Notes under the pieces: model-generated
Databases searched by the model: none
Seen by the model: only the letters and a program-made list of their open reading frames with translations
What the model was told of the DNA's origin: nothing
Shown: one piece after another, positions 1 to 9,127 of the stretch
How the letters are laid out: each line of letters opens with the position of its first letter
How positions within the stretch are numbered: the stretch's first letter is position 1
Translations under genes and position numbers: made by a program
Assembly (NCBI GenBank): GCA_001817065.1
Contig: MHHQ01000027.1
Coordinates: forward strand, 30,866-79,428
DNA from: Candidatus Andersenbacteria bacterium RIFCSPHIGHO2_02_FULL_46_16
GTDB taxonomy: Bacteria; Patescibacteriota; Andersenbacteria; UBA10190
Direction: 5' to 3'
Length of the DNA stretch: 48,563 nucleotides

Positions 1-462
1 CTCGCTTATCCTTTTACGCGGCCTATGCTTAGATCCGGTGACCTTGATTTCAGTTTCTCCGGCCTCAAAACGGAAGTCCTGTACAAAGTCCGCGAGTTGT
101 CTAAAGACCAGCCGGTCGCCTCCTTCGTCAACGACATCGCTGCCTCATTTCAGGCTGCTGTCATCGATTCTTTGCTCGCCAAAACAAACCTGGCTATCAG
201 CCAAGGAGAGCCCCACTTATTACTCCTCGCCGGTGGTGTGGCTGCCAATACAAAGCTGCGCCAAGCCTTTACCGATTTATCTGCACAAACAAGTATACCG
301 CTGCGTATTGCTCCCTTGTCCCTATGCTCAGATAACGCTGTCATGATCGCACTGCCCGCCGTCTTCGCTTATCAGGCAGGTCGTCTGACTGACTGGTCAG
401 ACATTGATGCCTGTGCGCGCCCTGATTTATCTGCGTTCTCCGGAACAGTTCCTACGGTTTAA
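1..462 (+). CDS. tsaD: tRNA N6-threonylcarbamoyladenosine transferase TsaD, C-terminal part
   Basis: The frame is open from base 1, so the gene begins before the window. About 153 residues remain. They match the C-terminal half of the TsaD/Kae1/YgjD family: the DFSFSGLKT segment, the LLLAGGVAANTKLR glycine-rich segment and the final CSDNAVMIA segment of the ASKHA nucleotide-binding fold. TsaD transfers threonylcarbamoyl to A37 of ANN-decoding tRNAs in the cytoplasm, with TsaB and TsaE. The tail ends at the usual position for the family. The stop overlaps the 3' end of a convergent small gene by 11 bases. Confidence 0.95.
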   Translation, partial: LAYPFTRPMLRSGDLDFSFSGLKTEVLYKVRELSKDQPVASFVNDIAASFQAAVIDSLLAKTNLAISQGEPHLLLLAGGVAANTKLRQAFTDLSAQTSIPLRIAPLSLCSDNAVMIALPAVFAYQAGRLTDWSDIDACARPDLSAFSGTVPTV

Positions 463-895
463 GAAAATTTCTCACGCCAACCTGGTCTCGAATTTTTAGC
501 AGTAACGCCCGCCGTAATTGCGCACAACTTTCTTGTGGGCAATTAGCTAGATGATGCGCCACAAATTCAAAATCTCTTTTCTTTAGAATCACTTTTGATG
601 AACCATACAGCAACGGCTGTATCTGCACGCAACCCAATAATTTGCCTTCCTCCCACAGCCAATCAAGTTTTGTCTTAATACTCGTAATAACTTTTTTTCG
701 GAGCTTACTGCATGACCGCTTCTTGCAGGTCTTCAAATGATTCAACGAAGTACGAAATCCTACTTGCCCTGGAATACTGAACACAAAAGCTGGCCGGCAA
801 CCGCCTTTAGCTTGTTTGCAATTACATCTAGACTTAACTCGGAAGCCGTCAAAACTCCACACGTGCACACGACCAATTCCTAAATGATATGCCAT
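452..895 (-). CDS. small Cys/His-rich hypothetical protein with a duplicated motif
   Basis: I do not recognise this 147-residue basic protein. It contains two copies of an HL-x2-C-x4-C-x2-LR-x6-I motif, near residues 53-70 and 114-132. Each has one His and two Cys in the same spacing, and a further CNCKQAKGGC cluster lies near the N-terminus. This suggests metal-binding repeats, possibly zinc and nucleic acid binding; that is inference. The gene converges on tsaD with an 11-base overlap and is transcribed away from valS. A TATAGT-like box lies about 10 bases before the ATG and no good Shine-Dalgarno is seen. The duplicated motif argues for a real gene. Confidence 0.55.
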   Translation of the reverse strand: MAYHLGIGRVHVWSFDGFRVKSRCNCKQAKGGCRPAFVFSIPGQVGFRTSLNHLKTCKKRSCSKLRKKVITSIKTKLDWLWEEGKLLGCVQIQPLLYGSSKVILKKRDFEFVAHHLANCPQESCAQLRRALLLKIRDQVGVRNFLKP

Positions 896-1137
896 AATCT
901 CTTTACTATACCGTAAAAAACGATCCGTGCCAGGTTGATCTTGTGCTATTTTTGAGGTTTCCTATCAATACGGCTGCGACAAGCCTTTTTATCTACCCCA
1001 TTTTGCGACAAAGATCGCGACCAACCGGACAAACGCAACTTCGTCTGTCCGTAAGACAGTAAAAATATACGCATTATCCCCGACAAGGTATTATAAATAG
1101 TAATCTCCATTAACTAAACGAAACCAATTGGCATATT

Positions 1138-3732
1138 ATGGCTCCCTTACCTAAACAATATGATCCATTGCAGCACGAACCAGCCATTTATAAAAAATGG
1201 GAGGAATCTAATGCCTTTAAGCCCAATAACGGGCAACCGTTTAAACGCCAGGATAAAAAACCTTTCACCATAATGCTGCCCTTGCCCAATATCACCGGCA
1301 GCCTCCACATGGGTCATGCCCTCCAGTATTCCATCATGGACGTATTGATCCGCTATCACCGGATGAAAGGGGATCCGACGCTCTGGCAGCCCGGTACCGA
1401 TCATGCGGGCATTGCCACTCAAAACGTTGTCGAAAAAAGCCTGCGCAATCAGGGGATTTCCCGCCATGACCTGGGTCGGGAAAAATTCCTAGCTAAAGTT
1501 TGGGAATGGCGCGAGGAATACGGTAATCAGATTATTCAACAAATGAAGCGGCTGGGCAGCTCGTGCGATTGGAGCAGGTTAGTTTTTACCATGGACGACA
1601 AATACATGAGAGCCGTACAGGAGGCTTTTGTTCGTTACTATGAGCAGGGGATTGTCTATCGCGGTAATCGGATCATTAATTGGTGTCCCCGTTGCACCTC
1701 TGTCATCTCGGACCTCGAAATAAATCATGTCGAACAAGCGAGCGAGCTTTATACCATCGCGTATCCCTTCTCCAGCCAGCCCGGTCATATTTCTGTCGCT
1801 ACCACGCGCCCCGAAACCATGCTGGGCGACACTGCCATCGCTGTCCACCCTGCAGATAAACGATACAAAAAGCTTGTAGGAGAGATGGTCATCGTGCCTC
1901 TTATAAACCGTCCCATCCCCATTATTGCCGATGAACGCATCGACCAGTCCTTTGGCACCGGCGCAGTTAAAGTCACTCCAGCCCACGATCCGCTCGATGC
2001 CGAAATAGGCAACACTCACAAGCTGCCGATTATTAATGTTATCGGCGAAGATGGCCGGCTCACCAACCTTGCCGGTGCCTATGCCAACTTGCCGCTTGAT
2101 GAAGCCCGCCTCCAAATCATTAACGAATTAGACGCCGCTGAACTTTTAATTAAAACCGAGCCTTACCGCCACTCCATCACTCTTTGCGATCGTTGCTCCA
2201 CTCCCATCCAGCCGTTAATCTCTCGCCAATGGTTTGTCGACATGAGCAAGTTGAAAGGCGCCACCACTGCCGTGGCGGAGCAGGAAATAATTAAATTCTT
2301 TCCTCCTCGCTGGAAAAAACACTTCATTAACTGGATGGACAATGTGCATGATTGGACCATCTCACGGCAGCTTTGGTGGGGTCAGCGCATTCCGGCTTGG
2401 TGGAAGGAAGACACGCGAGGCACAGCCAAAGAAGAAGGCAACTTTGTTGTTTCAATTGATCCGCCCGAAGGTGACGGATGGCTGCAAGACCCTGACGTCT
2501 TCGACACTTGGTTTTCCTCTGCCTTATGGCCGATGGCGACCCTCGGCTGGCCTGACAACACAGCAGATCTAAAGACTTTTTACCCTACTTCTGTCCTCAT
2601 TTCCGGCCGTGACATTATTTACCTTTGGATCGCTCGCATGATTTTCTCCGGACTTAATTTTATGGAGGATGAAAAATATGCGCGGCCCGATCAAGCCAGC
2701 CGCATCCCCTTTGAACATGTTTTTATCCATCCCACCGTCCTAACTAAAACCGGCCAGCGCATGAGTAAAAGTCTTGGCACGGGTATTGATCCCTTAGAAC
2801 TTGTCGACGAATATGGCGCCGACGCCACCCGCTTTGGCTTGCTTCATCAAATAAGCTACGACAACCAAGCGATTAAATTTGATCCTGTCAGTATTCGCTC
2901 CGGTCGTAATTTCGCCAATAAAATCTGGAACATCGCTCGCTTCCTGGAATCTATTGAAGATCGCGACCAACCTTCCACATACGCTGACCACTGGATCCAG
3001 CAGCGCATCCAACAAGTAGCAGTCGAAGTTACCGGTAATTTAGAATCGTATAAAGTCGGTGAGGCCGCCCGACTCCTCTACGATTTTATTTGGCATGACC
3101 TAGCTGATTGGTATCTAGAAATACTAAAAGTGCAGGGAGACACTAAAGTTGCTCATGCTGTTTTCAGGGACGCCTTAATTCTAATGCACCCATTTCTGCC
3201 GCACATCACCGAATTATTATGGAGTAATAAAAATAACGCAGACCTGTTAATCAGTCACCCCTGGATCACCAACAAAGCTTCTGCCAAGAATCCTCCATCA
3301 TTAGATCTTTTTCAGGACATCATTAATACCGTCCGCAGTGCCCGTCGTCTGCTCGACTTGCCGACTAAGTCAGTGATCGATTTATATATCTCGCAGCCGT
3401 CTGACCTTGCTCCAGCGTTGCAAACTATGACGCACTCCCGTCTCGTTGACGCTGACGCTTCCAGCTTCCTCAAATTCCCCTTAATTATCGGTGGTGTGGT
3501 TGGTATTGGTTCCTCTGACATCACCGCCGACAGTATCGAAGCTGCCGCTAAAAAACTAGACAATGACTATAATGCCCTCATCACTCAGCAAACCAAATAC
3601 CAGCAAATACTGCGGCAAATGACGGGCAAGGCGTCATCCAAAGCCATAACAGCCAAGAAACAAGAACTCGCGTTGCTTGCCGAGAAACTATCCGAAATTG
3701 ATCGCAGCCGCCACGCTCTGCAAGGTCACTAA
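1138..3732 (+). CDS. valS: valyl-tRNA synthetase
   Basis: This 864-residue class Ia synthetase charges tRNA-Val in the cytoplasm. The HIGH signature is HMGH (residues 57-60) after the PLPNITGSLH segment. The KMSKS signature is RMSKS (about 541-545). The editing domain with TTRPETMLGDTA, the tryptophan-rich DVFDTWFSSALWP segment, and a C-terminal anticodon-binding plus coiled-coil arm are present, so the protein is full length. The ATG follows an AT-rich leader without a clear Shine-Dalgarno. The 242 bases upstream contain a TATTATAAAT box near 1090 and nothing else recognised. A GGGC/GCCC hairpin lies just after the stop. Confidence 0.98.
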   Translation: MAPLPKQYDPLQHEPAIYKKWEESNAFKPNNGQPFKRQDKKPFTIMLPLPNITGSLHMGHALQYSIMDVLIRYHRMKGDPTLWQPGTDHAGIATQNVVEKSLRNQGISRHDLGREKFLAKVWEWREEYGNQIIQQMKRLGSSCDWSRLVFTMDDKYMRAVQEAFVRYYEQGIVYRGNRIINWCPRCTSVISDLEINHVEQASELYTIAYPFSSQPGHISVATTRPETMLGDTAIAVHPADKRYKKLVGEMVIVPLINRPIPIIADERIDQSFGTGAVKVTPAHDPLDAEIGNTHKLPIINVIGEDGRLTNLAGAYANLPLDEARLQIINELDAAELLIKTEPYRHSITLCDRCSTPIQPLISRQWFVDMSKLKGATTAVAEQEIIKFFPPRWKKHFINWMDNVHDWTISRQLWWGQRIPAWWKEDTRGTAKEEGNFVVSIDPPEGDGWLQDPDVFDTWFSSALWPMATLGWPDNTADLKTFYPTSVLISGRDIIYLWIARMIFSGLNFMEDEKYARPDQASRIPFEHVFIHPTVLTKTGQRMSKSLGTGIDPLELVDEYGADATRFGLLHQISYDNQAIKFDPVSIRSGRNFANKIWNIARFLESIEDRDQPSTYADHWIQQRIQQVAVEVTGNLESYKVGEAARLLYDFIWHDLADWYLEILKVQGDTKVAHAVFRDALILMHPFLPHITELLWSNKNNADLLISHPWITNKASAKNPPSLDLFQDIINTVRSARRLLDLPTKSVIDLYISQPSDLAPALQTMTHSRLVDADASSFLKFPLIIGGVVGIGSSDITADSIEAAAKKLDNDYNALITQQTKYQQILRQMTGKASSKAITAKKQELALLAEKLSEIDRSRHALQGH

Positions 3733-3800
3733 TCTTTTTGGGCATTTATAGCCCAGCGTATAATTTCTAAGTTCTTTGACATTTAGGCTTTGGACTTGAT

Positions 3801-3828
3801 TTGACATTAGGATTTTGACATTAGGATT
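3801..3828 (+). repeat. tandem 14-base repeat (TTGACATTAGGATT x2)
   Basis: Two perfect adjacent copies of a 14-base unit, with a degenerate third (TTTGACATTTAGG) just upstream near 3775. Similar low-complexity text (TTTGTCATTTGGATTT) recurs at 4638-4695. It lies in the valS to sHSP gap (3733-3991). No gene is seen there. Confidence 0.6.
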
Positions 3829-3991
3829 TCTCAGTAACCCTTACAAGTATCTCCTTCTAATAACGTGAACATCATGGGATAGACAATACAACGCGTAAAA
3901 TTTCGAGTTGTGTAAAAATCTTCACCCCAATTGTGCTACAATCAACGCATAGTTTACATTTATCAATTGTGTTATCATTAACTCGTTAACT

Positions 3992-4558
3992 ATGGGAAAA
4001 ATAAACACACCTGGATTTTTTGAAAGGCTAACCGGCGCTCGCATCATGAATCGCGATGACGACGAGGAACAGGTGGCGATGCACGAAAAAGAAATCGACA
4101 CAGGAGTTGAGGAAGAGTCAGACAAAGACGATCAGCAATATTTAAATGAAGCAACCGAGGAAACCGAAACCGAACCGGAAGAGGATTATAACGACGAGGC
4201 TGACACTACCAAAGAAGGCGACGAACAGGAAGGCCAACTGACCGTTGACGTCTTTCAGGATGACACGAACGTGGTTATCCAAAGCACTATTGCCGGTGTC
4301 TCCCCGGATGATCTCGATGTATCCATCACTAATGACATGGTTACTATTCGCGGAGAACGTCGTCGCGGTTACGATGTAGATGAAGAGAATTTCTTTTACC
4401 AAGAGTGTTACTGGGGCACTTTCTCCCGCTCCATTATTCTGCCGGTTGAAATCGACGCCGACCGCGCGGAAGCCAAAATAAAAAACGGCATCCTCACCAT
4501 TCGAATTCCCAAGGCCAATGCCGCCATGACCCGTAAACTCAAAGTGAAAGCCACCTAA
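3992..4558 (+). CDS. small heat-shock protein, Hsp20/alpha-crystallin family
   Basis: A 188-residue protein. Residues 1-75 form a very acidic, Glu/Asp-rich, probably disordered arm. Residues 80-188 form an alpha-crystallin domain. Diagnostic parts are the QSTIAGVSPDDLDVSITNDM strand pair, the FYQECYWGTFSRSIILP segment, and the final GILTIRIPK (the A-x-x-x-n-GvL/I-x-I/V-x-I/V signature). Such proteins are ATP-independent holdases that keep unfolding proteins soluble. The acidic N-terminal arm is much more charged than in typical bacterial sHSPs. It stands alone between valS and a methyltransferase and is probably monocistronic. An in-frame ATG at 4046 is an alternative start. Confidence 0.93.
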   Translation: MGKINTPGFFERLTGARIMNRDDDEEQVAMHEKEIDTGVEEESDKDDQQYLNEATEETETEPEEDYNDEADTTKEGDEQEGQLTVDVFQDDTNVVIQSTIAGVSPDDLDVSITNDMVTIRGERRRGYDVDEENFFYQECYWGTFSRSIILPVEIDADRAEAKIKNGILTIRIPKANAAMTRKLKVKAT

Positions 4559-4587
4559 TTCAACAAGGTAATTATTCTCAAATCTCG

Positions 4588-4610
4588 CTGGTCAAAACCA
4601 GGGACTTTTT
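4588..4610 (+). terminator. weak hairpin plus T-run after the sHSP gene
   Basis: CTGGT-CAAA-ACCAG stem, then GGAC and five T. The stem has only 5 bp, so this is a weak candidate terminator. Confidence 0.4.
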
Positions 4611-4720
4611 ATTCCAAGCACTCATCATCTGGTTAAATATTTTTGTCATTTGGATTTCAGCATTGATTTGTAATTTGGGTTTTGTCATTTGAATTTCGTC
4701 CATTATATTTACTAAAACAT

Positions 4721-5308
4721 ATGTCAGCCATCATAAATTGGATCATTTTCTTCGGCCTCGCCCTTTTGCTTCCGACCGCCTACGCCGCCAAGATCGGTGC
4801 GCCATACGCGCCCACTTTCATGGCTGCCATCAAGCGCGCTTTTTCGCACATTTCACTTGGTCCCTCGGACGTCATCGTCGACCTTGGCGCCGGCGATGGT
4901 CGTGTACTGCTCGAAGCGGCTTCGCGCGGAGCCAAAGCCGTCGGTTATGAATTATCGCCCATCATGTGGTTCATCGTTTGGTCCCGGTTGCACCTGCTGC
5001 CTTCCCGCTCCTCTTCAGCTGCCAAGTCTGGCCAACCGTCCGTACCACAAAAACGGCTCACCGTTTATATGCGTAATTTTTACCGACAGAAACTCCCCGT
5101 TGAAACCACCGTCATCTTCGCGTTCTTAATGCCGGAGCACATGGCTAAAGTGAAATCTTTTCTATCTAAGCAGCACCTGCCTAACCTGCGCTATGTGCTT
5201 ATCTATGCTTTTCCTTTTCCAGATCTCAAGCCGCTAGAAGTTATTCATGCACCAAAATGCTCTCGGCTATATGTTTACCGTCCCTCCGATTTTCGGCTGA
5301 ACACATAA
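4721..5308 (+). CDS. membrane-anchored class I SAM-dependent methyltransferase
   Basis: A 195-residue protein from the ATG at 4721. An upstream TTG would add 13 residues of repeat-like sequence and is not preferred. One N-terminal membrane helix (about residues 2-22) is followed by a short class I methyltransferase core with motif I VIVDLGAGDGRVLLEAA and the acidic E of VGYELSP. The family is common in CPR genomes; its substrate is unknown. The active domain should sit at the inner face of the membrane. A TTTACT box 7 bases before the ATG fits a leaderless transcript. Confidence 0.8.
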   Translation: MSAIINWIIFFGLALLLPTAYAAKIGAPYAPTFMAAIKRAFSHISLGPSDVIVDLGAGDGRVLLEAASRGAKAVGYELSPIMWFIVWSRLHLLPSRSSSAAKSGQPSVPQKRLTVYMRNFYRQKLPVETTVIFAFLMPEHMAKVKSFLSKQHLPNLRYVLIYAFPFPDLKPLEVIHAPKCSRLYVYRPSDFRLNT

Positions 5309-5429
5309 CCTTCCCCCCTGATAAGGGGGACGTCAGGGAGTTAACCTGTGATCTCAGCTCACCTTCCCCCCCTGATAGTGCCCTCCCGACGCCAATGGCA
5401 GAGGGGATTAAGGGTGAGATGGAGGGCGT
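5309..5429 (+). repeat. GC-rich interspersed repeat cluster
   Basis: Two related units around CCCCCCTGATA, the first continuing into AGGGGGACGTCAGGGAG, then a GAGGGG/GGAGGG tail. Related units recur near 7983-8048, 12904-12930, 14811-14885 (other orientation) and inside a methyltransferase gene at 21247-21294. They look like short dispersed palindromic elements of non-coding origin. Confidence 0.6.
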
Positions 5430-5438
5430 TTTCATTGA

Positions 5439-5454
5439 TATAATCCTGTATAAT
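5439..5454 (+). promoter_or_regulatory. double -10 boxes upstream of metG
   Basis: Two perfect TATAAT hexamers, 5439-5444 (in the TTGATATAAT context repeated elsewhere in this window) and 5449-5454. No convincing -35 box is seen. They lie about 60 bases before metG. Confidence 0.5.
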
Positions 5455-5515
5455 ACAAAAATACATCTAACCATTTAGTTGTTAATTACTTGATTTGGCC
5501 GTACAATTCCTTTCC

Positions 5516-6964
5516 ATGAAGTACTACATCACCACACCCATTTATTACGTCAATGACAAGCCGCACGTCGGCTCGGCTTATACCACCATCGCCGCTGACG
5601 TCTTAGCCCGTTACCACAAGCAACAAGGCCATGACGTCCATTTCCTTACTGGCACAGCTGAGCACGGCTCCAAAATAGCGGGCAGCGCTAAAGCCGCTGG
5701 CCAATCACCGAAGGCTTTTGTTGATAAAAATGTCAAATTCTTTAAAAAGGCTTGGGAAGCCCTCGGTATCAGCTACGACGATTTCATTCGCACGACGGAA
5801 AAACGACACGAAGACGCCGTTAATCTTTTCTTCGACAAACTATATAAAACAGGCAAGTTATATGAAGGGGAATATGAAGGACTCTACTGTGTCGGTCATG
5901 AAGCGTTCATCAAAGAAGAGGACTTAGACGACCAAGGCAACTGCCCCGACCACGGTAAGCCGCCGGAAAAAATTAAAGAGAGCAACTGGTTTTTCAGATT
6001 ATCCGACTATGGCGAATTGTTGCGGGATAAAATTACCAGCGGTGCCCTAAAAATATCTCCCGAGATCAGACGTAACGAAGTCTTATCGTTAATTGAACAA
6101 GGGCTGGAAGACATTGCTATCTCCCGCCGTACAGCAAAATTTGCCCTGCCGCTGCCCTGGGATAAAGAACAAACCATCTACGTTTGGCTGGACGAGTTAT
6201 TTAATTATTGCTCGGCGATCGGCTACGGCAAGGACAAGAAGAAATTCAAACGCTATTGGCCTGCCGACGTTCACATAATCGGCAAAGATATCTTAAAATT
6301 TCATTGTGTCATATGGCCTGCTTTGCTGGACGCGATAGGGGAGGAACTGCCTAAGCAAGTCTTTGCCCACGGCCACTTTACTATCGACGGCCAGAAAATC
6401 AGCAAAACCCTAGGCAACGTTGTTGATCCGGTTGATCTGGTAGCGGACTATGGTGCCGACGCCATTCGTTATTTCCTCCTGCGTGACATTCCTTTTGGTA
6501 ACGATGGTGATTTTTCCCATACTCGTCTGAAAGACAGATATAATGCCGACTTAGCTAATGGTCTCGGTAATCTTGTCTCCCGCACCCTCAACATGATCCA
6601 GCAGTATGCCCCCGACCAGGACTATCAGGCTAATAATAAAATTCTTCCTCGTGAAGTTAAAAGCACCCTAAAGCTAGTTGATAACTATATTGAGAAGCTG
6701 GAATTTCATCATGCCCTGGCGGTCATCTGGTCTGTCGTCAAAACAGCTGACAACACCATCGAGGAAACCAAACCTTGGCAATTGATGAAGGGCGGAAAGG
6801 AAGATCGTGCACAAAAAGTACTCGCTGAGCTCTTCCAAATATTACTAGCCGTCAATAAACAAATCGCTCCTTTCCTGCCTGACACTCACGCCAAGCTGGA
6901 CCAATTGCTCAGCGCCCGCCCTATCAAGAAACCCAGCGACCCTTTGTTTGCCCGCAAGGCTTAG
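5516..6964 (+). CDS. metG: methionyl-tRNA synthetase
   Basis: This class Ia synthetase (482 residues from the ATG at 5516) charges initiator and elongator tRNA-Met. The start is set by the family's usual N-terminus MKYYITTPIYYVND; an upstream TTG adds seven residues and is unlikely. The HIGH motif is HVGS and the KMSKS motif is KISKTLG. The connective insert carries a reduced C-x-x-H...C-x-x-H knuckle (YCVGHEAF, NCPDHGKP). The anticodon-binding helical domain is complete. The C-terminal EMAP/Arc1p-type tRNA-binding domain found in some MetRS is absent, so this is the short form. Confidence 0.97.
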   Translation: MKYYITTPIYYVNDKPHVGSAYTTIAADVLARYHKQQGHDVHFLTGTAEHGSKIAGSAKAAGQSPKAFVDKNVKFFKKAWEALGISYDDFIRTTEKRHEDAVNLFFDKLYKTGKLYEGEYEGLYCVGHEAFIKEEDLDDQGNCPDHGKPPEKIKESNWFFRLSDYGELLRDKITSGALKISPEIRRNEVLSLIEQGLEDIAISRRTAKFALPLPWDKEQTIYVWLDELFNYCSAIGYGKDKKKFKRYWPADVHIIGKDILKFHCVIWPALLDAIGEELPKQVFAHGHFTIDGQKISKTLGNVVDPVDLVADYGADAIRYFLLRDIPFGNDGDFSHTRLKDRYNADLANGLGNLVSRTLNMIQQYAPDQDYQANNKILPREVKSTLKLVDNYIEKLEFHHALAVIWSVVKTADNTIEETKPWQLMKGGKEDRAQKVLAELFQILLAVNKQIAPFLPDTHAKLDQLLSARPIKKPSDPLFARKA

Positions 6965-6979
6965 TTATTCCTCATGCCC

Positions 6980-7104
6980 ACACCCAGGTGTTCCCATGTC
7001 CACACCACACCCGGTGTGTAAAGAACGGGTTAAATGCATGCCTACACGCCGTTTTAGACTATGTCTTCCCACTCTCCACACCTGGTGTGTAAAAACCTGG
7101 TGTG
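6980..7104 (+). repeat. cluster of CACACC-N-GGTGTG palindromes
   Basis: Perfect 6+1+6 palindromes at 7006-7018 and 7077-7089, a related ACACC-CA-GGTGT at 6980-6991, and a half site CCTGGTGTG at 7096-7104. They fill the metG to CYTH gap. They could be operator sites or a decayed repeat family. No T-run follows them, so they are not obvious terminators. Confidence 0.6.
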
Positions 7105-7157
7105 AAAAATAAAAAATGTCAACTTTACCAATTTTTATTACCCATTAAGTAAAATCA

Positions 7158-7766
7158 ATGATTGAAGTCGAAATAAAGTTTCCTCTCATCAAGAATAACG
7201 AACAGCTCATCACGGCTGATGCAAAGTTTATTAGTGAAAAAAACGTCACTGATGTCTACTACGACAACGCTACCAACCAACTCACCTTGTCCGATCAATG
7301 GCTGCGCTGCCGCAATGGCCAATTCGAGCTCAAGACCCCAGTAGATGCAAGCACCAAGAACTCTGCCTTTGTTGCTCGTCGATACATTGAGTTAACCACT
7401 GACAACGAGATCATGGCTGCTCTAAATCTGACCGGGCTGGGCCTAGCGCCTGCTCTCCAGCAGAACCACATCGCACCATTTGCGACCGTTAACACTACCC
7501 GACGCTCCTACCAGCATAGTGAACTACATATTGATATTGATCGCACTGATTTTGGCTACGCAATAGGGGAGATCGAGAAACTAATCTCAGATCCATCTCA
7601 AGTAAAAGAAACAGAAAAGGAACTGCAAGACTATCTCTCCGAGCGTCACATCGCCTATTCGCAAGGACATCTCGGCAAAGTCGCTCACTACTTGCAGAAG
7701 CACCAGCCGGACCATTTTCACCAACTAGTCGAAGCTGGTGTAATCAGCCACACCAACGCGCTCTGA
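7158..7766 (+). CDS. CYTH-domain protein, thiamine-triphosphatase-like
   Basis: A 202-residue protein with the CYTH (CyaB/thiamine triphosphatase) tunnel-fold signature: MIEVEIKF at the N-terminus (the ExExK motif), DVYYD, then WLRCRNGQFELKTP. Later strands include RRSY and HIDIDRTDFGYAIGEIEK, which carry further metal/phosphate-binding residues. The family hydrolyses triphosphate-containing substrates with Mg2+. The WLRxRxGxxELK pattern resembles the ThTPase branch, but the substrate cannot be fixed from sequence. Cytoplasmic, apparently monocistronic. Confidence 0.85.
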   Translation: MIEVEIKFPLIKNNEQLITADAKFISEKNVTDVYYDNATNQLTLSDQWLRCRNGQFELKTPVDASTKNSAFVARRYIELTTDNEIMAALNLTGLGLAPALQQNHIAPFATVNTTRRSYQHSELHIDIDRTDFGYAIGEIEKLISDPSQVKETEKELQDYLSERHIAYSQGHLGKVAHYLQKHQPDHFHQLVEAGVISHTNAL

Positions 7767-8128
7767 TCCAATCTACTTTATTAAATTGTACAGTCGTCTC
7801 CCTTATCGCGCCTGAATTGCTCCGCTCGTTTCCTGTGCAGTTTGTATCGGCTCCCAGTGTTTTATGAAATTATTTCCGCATACTTCCTCAAATGTCTTTC
7901 CTATTACCCGTGCACTCCGTATCCACATTTACCTTCCCATCTTTACGCACCTAGCGTGCATTTTATCGACCAGTTTTTTCTTCCCCTGATAAAGGGAGAT
8001 GAAGAGGGGTTATTATTCGTGTTCCAGCCCTCCCTTATTAGTTAAGGGGGCAAACACCTTTCTTTCTTCAAGACTTAAGAACGCGAGGAACTTGATTTTA
8101 ATTTTCTTTACTGTTATCACTCAATTAT
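7767..8128. other. intergenic region with a GC-rich interspersed repeat
   Basis: No gene seen. Bases 7983-8048 contain the CCCCTGATAAAGGGAGATGAAGAGGGG unit type (here split by position: the unit starts at 7983), then CCCTCCCTTATTAG/TTAAGGGGG, a second hairpin-forming unit. A TATCAC box sits 8 bases before the rfbB ATG. Confidence 0.5.
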
Positions 8129-9127
8129 ATGAAATTATTAATCACCGGCGGGGCGGGATTCATCGGCAGCAACTTCATCCATTACTGGCTTGAACATCAT
8201 CCGGAGGACCAGATTGTAAATCTTGATGTCTTAACTTATGCCGGCAATCCTGCTAATCTGGCGGACGTAGCCAACAACCCAAACTACACCTTCGTCAAAG
8301 GGGATATCCGTGATGCTGAGATTGCAAATAAGCTGGTTAAAGCTGCAGACATTGTTGTTCACTTCGCCGCGGAATCTCATAACGACCGCGCCGTTCTCGA
8401 TCCCGGCATCTTTGTTGAAACCAACATCAATGGCACCTTTAAGCTATTGGAAGCCGCCAGACAAAACAATAAAAGATTTCATCACATCTCTACCGATGAG
8501 GTCTTCGGACATCTGCCGCTTGATGAAGGGACTTTTACCGAAGAAACACCCTATGCTCCGCGCAGCGCTTACTCAGCTTCCAAGGCTGCTTCCGATCATT
8601 TGGTCCGCGCTTTCAACATCACTTACGGTTTGCCGGTTACCATTACCAACTGCTCCAACAACTATGGTCCATACCAACATCCGGAAAAATTCATCTCGCG
8701 CATGATCACGAACTTGATCGATGGCGAGAATATAAAAATATATGGCGATGGTAAATACGTGCGTGATTGGCTGCATGTCCAAGATCATTGCCGAGCGATC
8801 GATCTGGTCTTAACATCGGGCAAAATAGGGGAGACCTACCTCGTCGGCGGTATGACAGAAGACATTAATAATCTGACCGTCGCGCACTTCATATTGCAGC
8901 TCATGAATCTAAAGGAGGATCGTATCGAATTTGTTAAGGACCGCCTCGGCCATGACCGTCGCTACGCCGTAGACTGGACAAAGATCAATAAAGACCTTGG
9001 ATGGGAACCTGAACATTCCTTCAGCAAATGGCTCAAGGAAACCGTGGAGTGGTATAAGAACAACGAATCATGGTGGCGTCCTCTTAAGGACGAAGCGGAA
9101 GCTACCTACAAAAAAACTGGTCAATAA
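8129..9127 (+). CDS. rfbB: dTDP-glucose 4,6-dehydratase
   Basis: A 332-residue extended short-chain dehydrogenase. The N-terminal NAD-binding GGAGFIGSN, the HFAAESHNDRAV segment, the STDEVFG catalytic segment and the YSASK catalytic Tyr/Lys are all present. So are the NCSNNYGPYQHPEKFI and GKYVRDWLHVQDH segments that define RmlB. It converts dTDP-glucose to dTDP-4-keto-6-deoxyglucose for deoxysugar (for example rhamnose) synthesis. No rmlA, rmlC or rmlD neighbour is in the window, so partner enzymes must be elsewhere. Length is typical. Confidence 0.95.
   Translation: MKLLITGGAGFIGSNFIHYWLEHHPEDQIVNLDVLTYAGNPANLADVANNPNYTFVKGDIRDAEIANKLVKAADIVVHFAAESHNDRAVLDPGIFVETNINGTFKLLEAARQNNKRFHHISTDEVFGHLPLDEGTFTEETPYAPRSAYSASKAASDHLVRAFNITYGLPVTITNCSNNYGPYQHPEKFISRMITNLIDGENIKIYGDGKYVRDWLHVQDHCRAIDLVLTSGKIGETYLVGGMTEDINNLTVAHFILQLMNLKEDRIEFVKDRLGHDRRYAVDWTKINKDLGWEPEHSFSKWLKETVEWYKNNESWWRPLKDEAEATYKKTGQ

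Noticed and set aside
1147-2360. Long minus-strand open frames inside valS
   Set aside because: Antisense shadows of a strongly conserved gene; no motif or start signal.
6980-7104. CRISPR-like reading of the CACACC palindrome cluster
   Set aside because: Units are 13 bases, unevenly spaced, with no repeat-spacer pattern and no cas genes.
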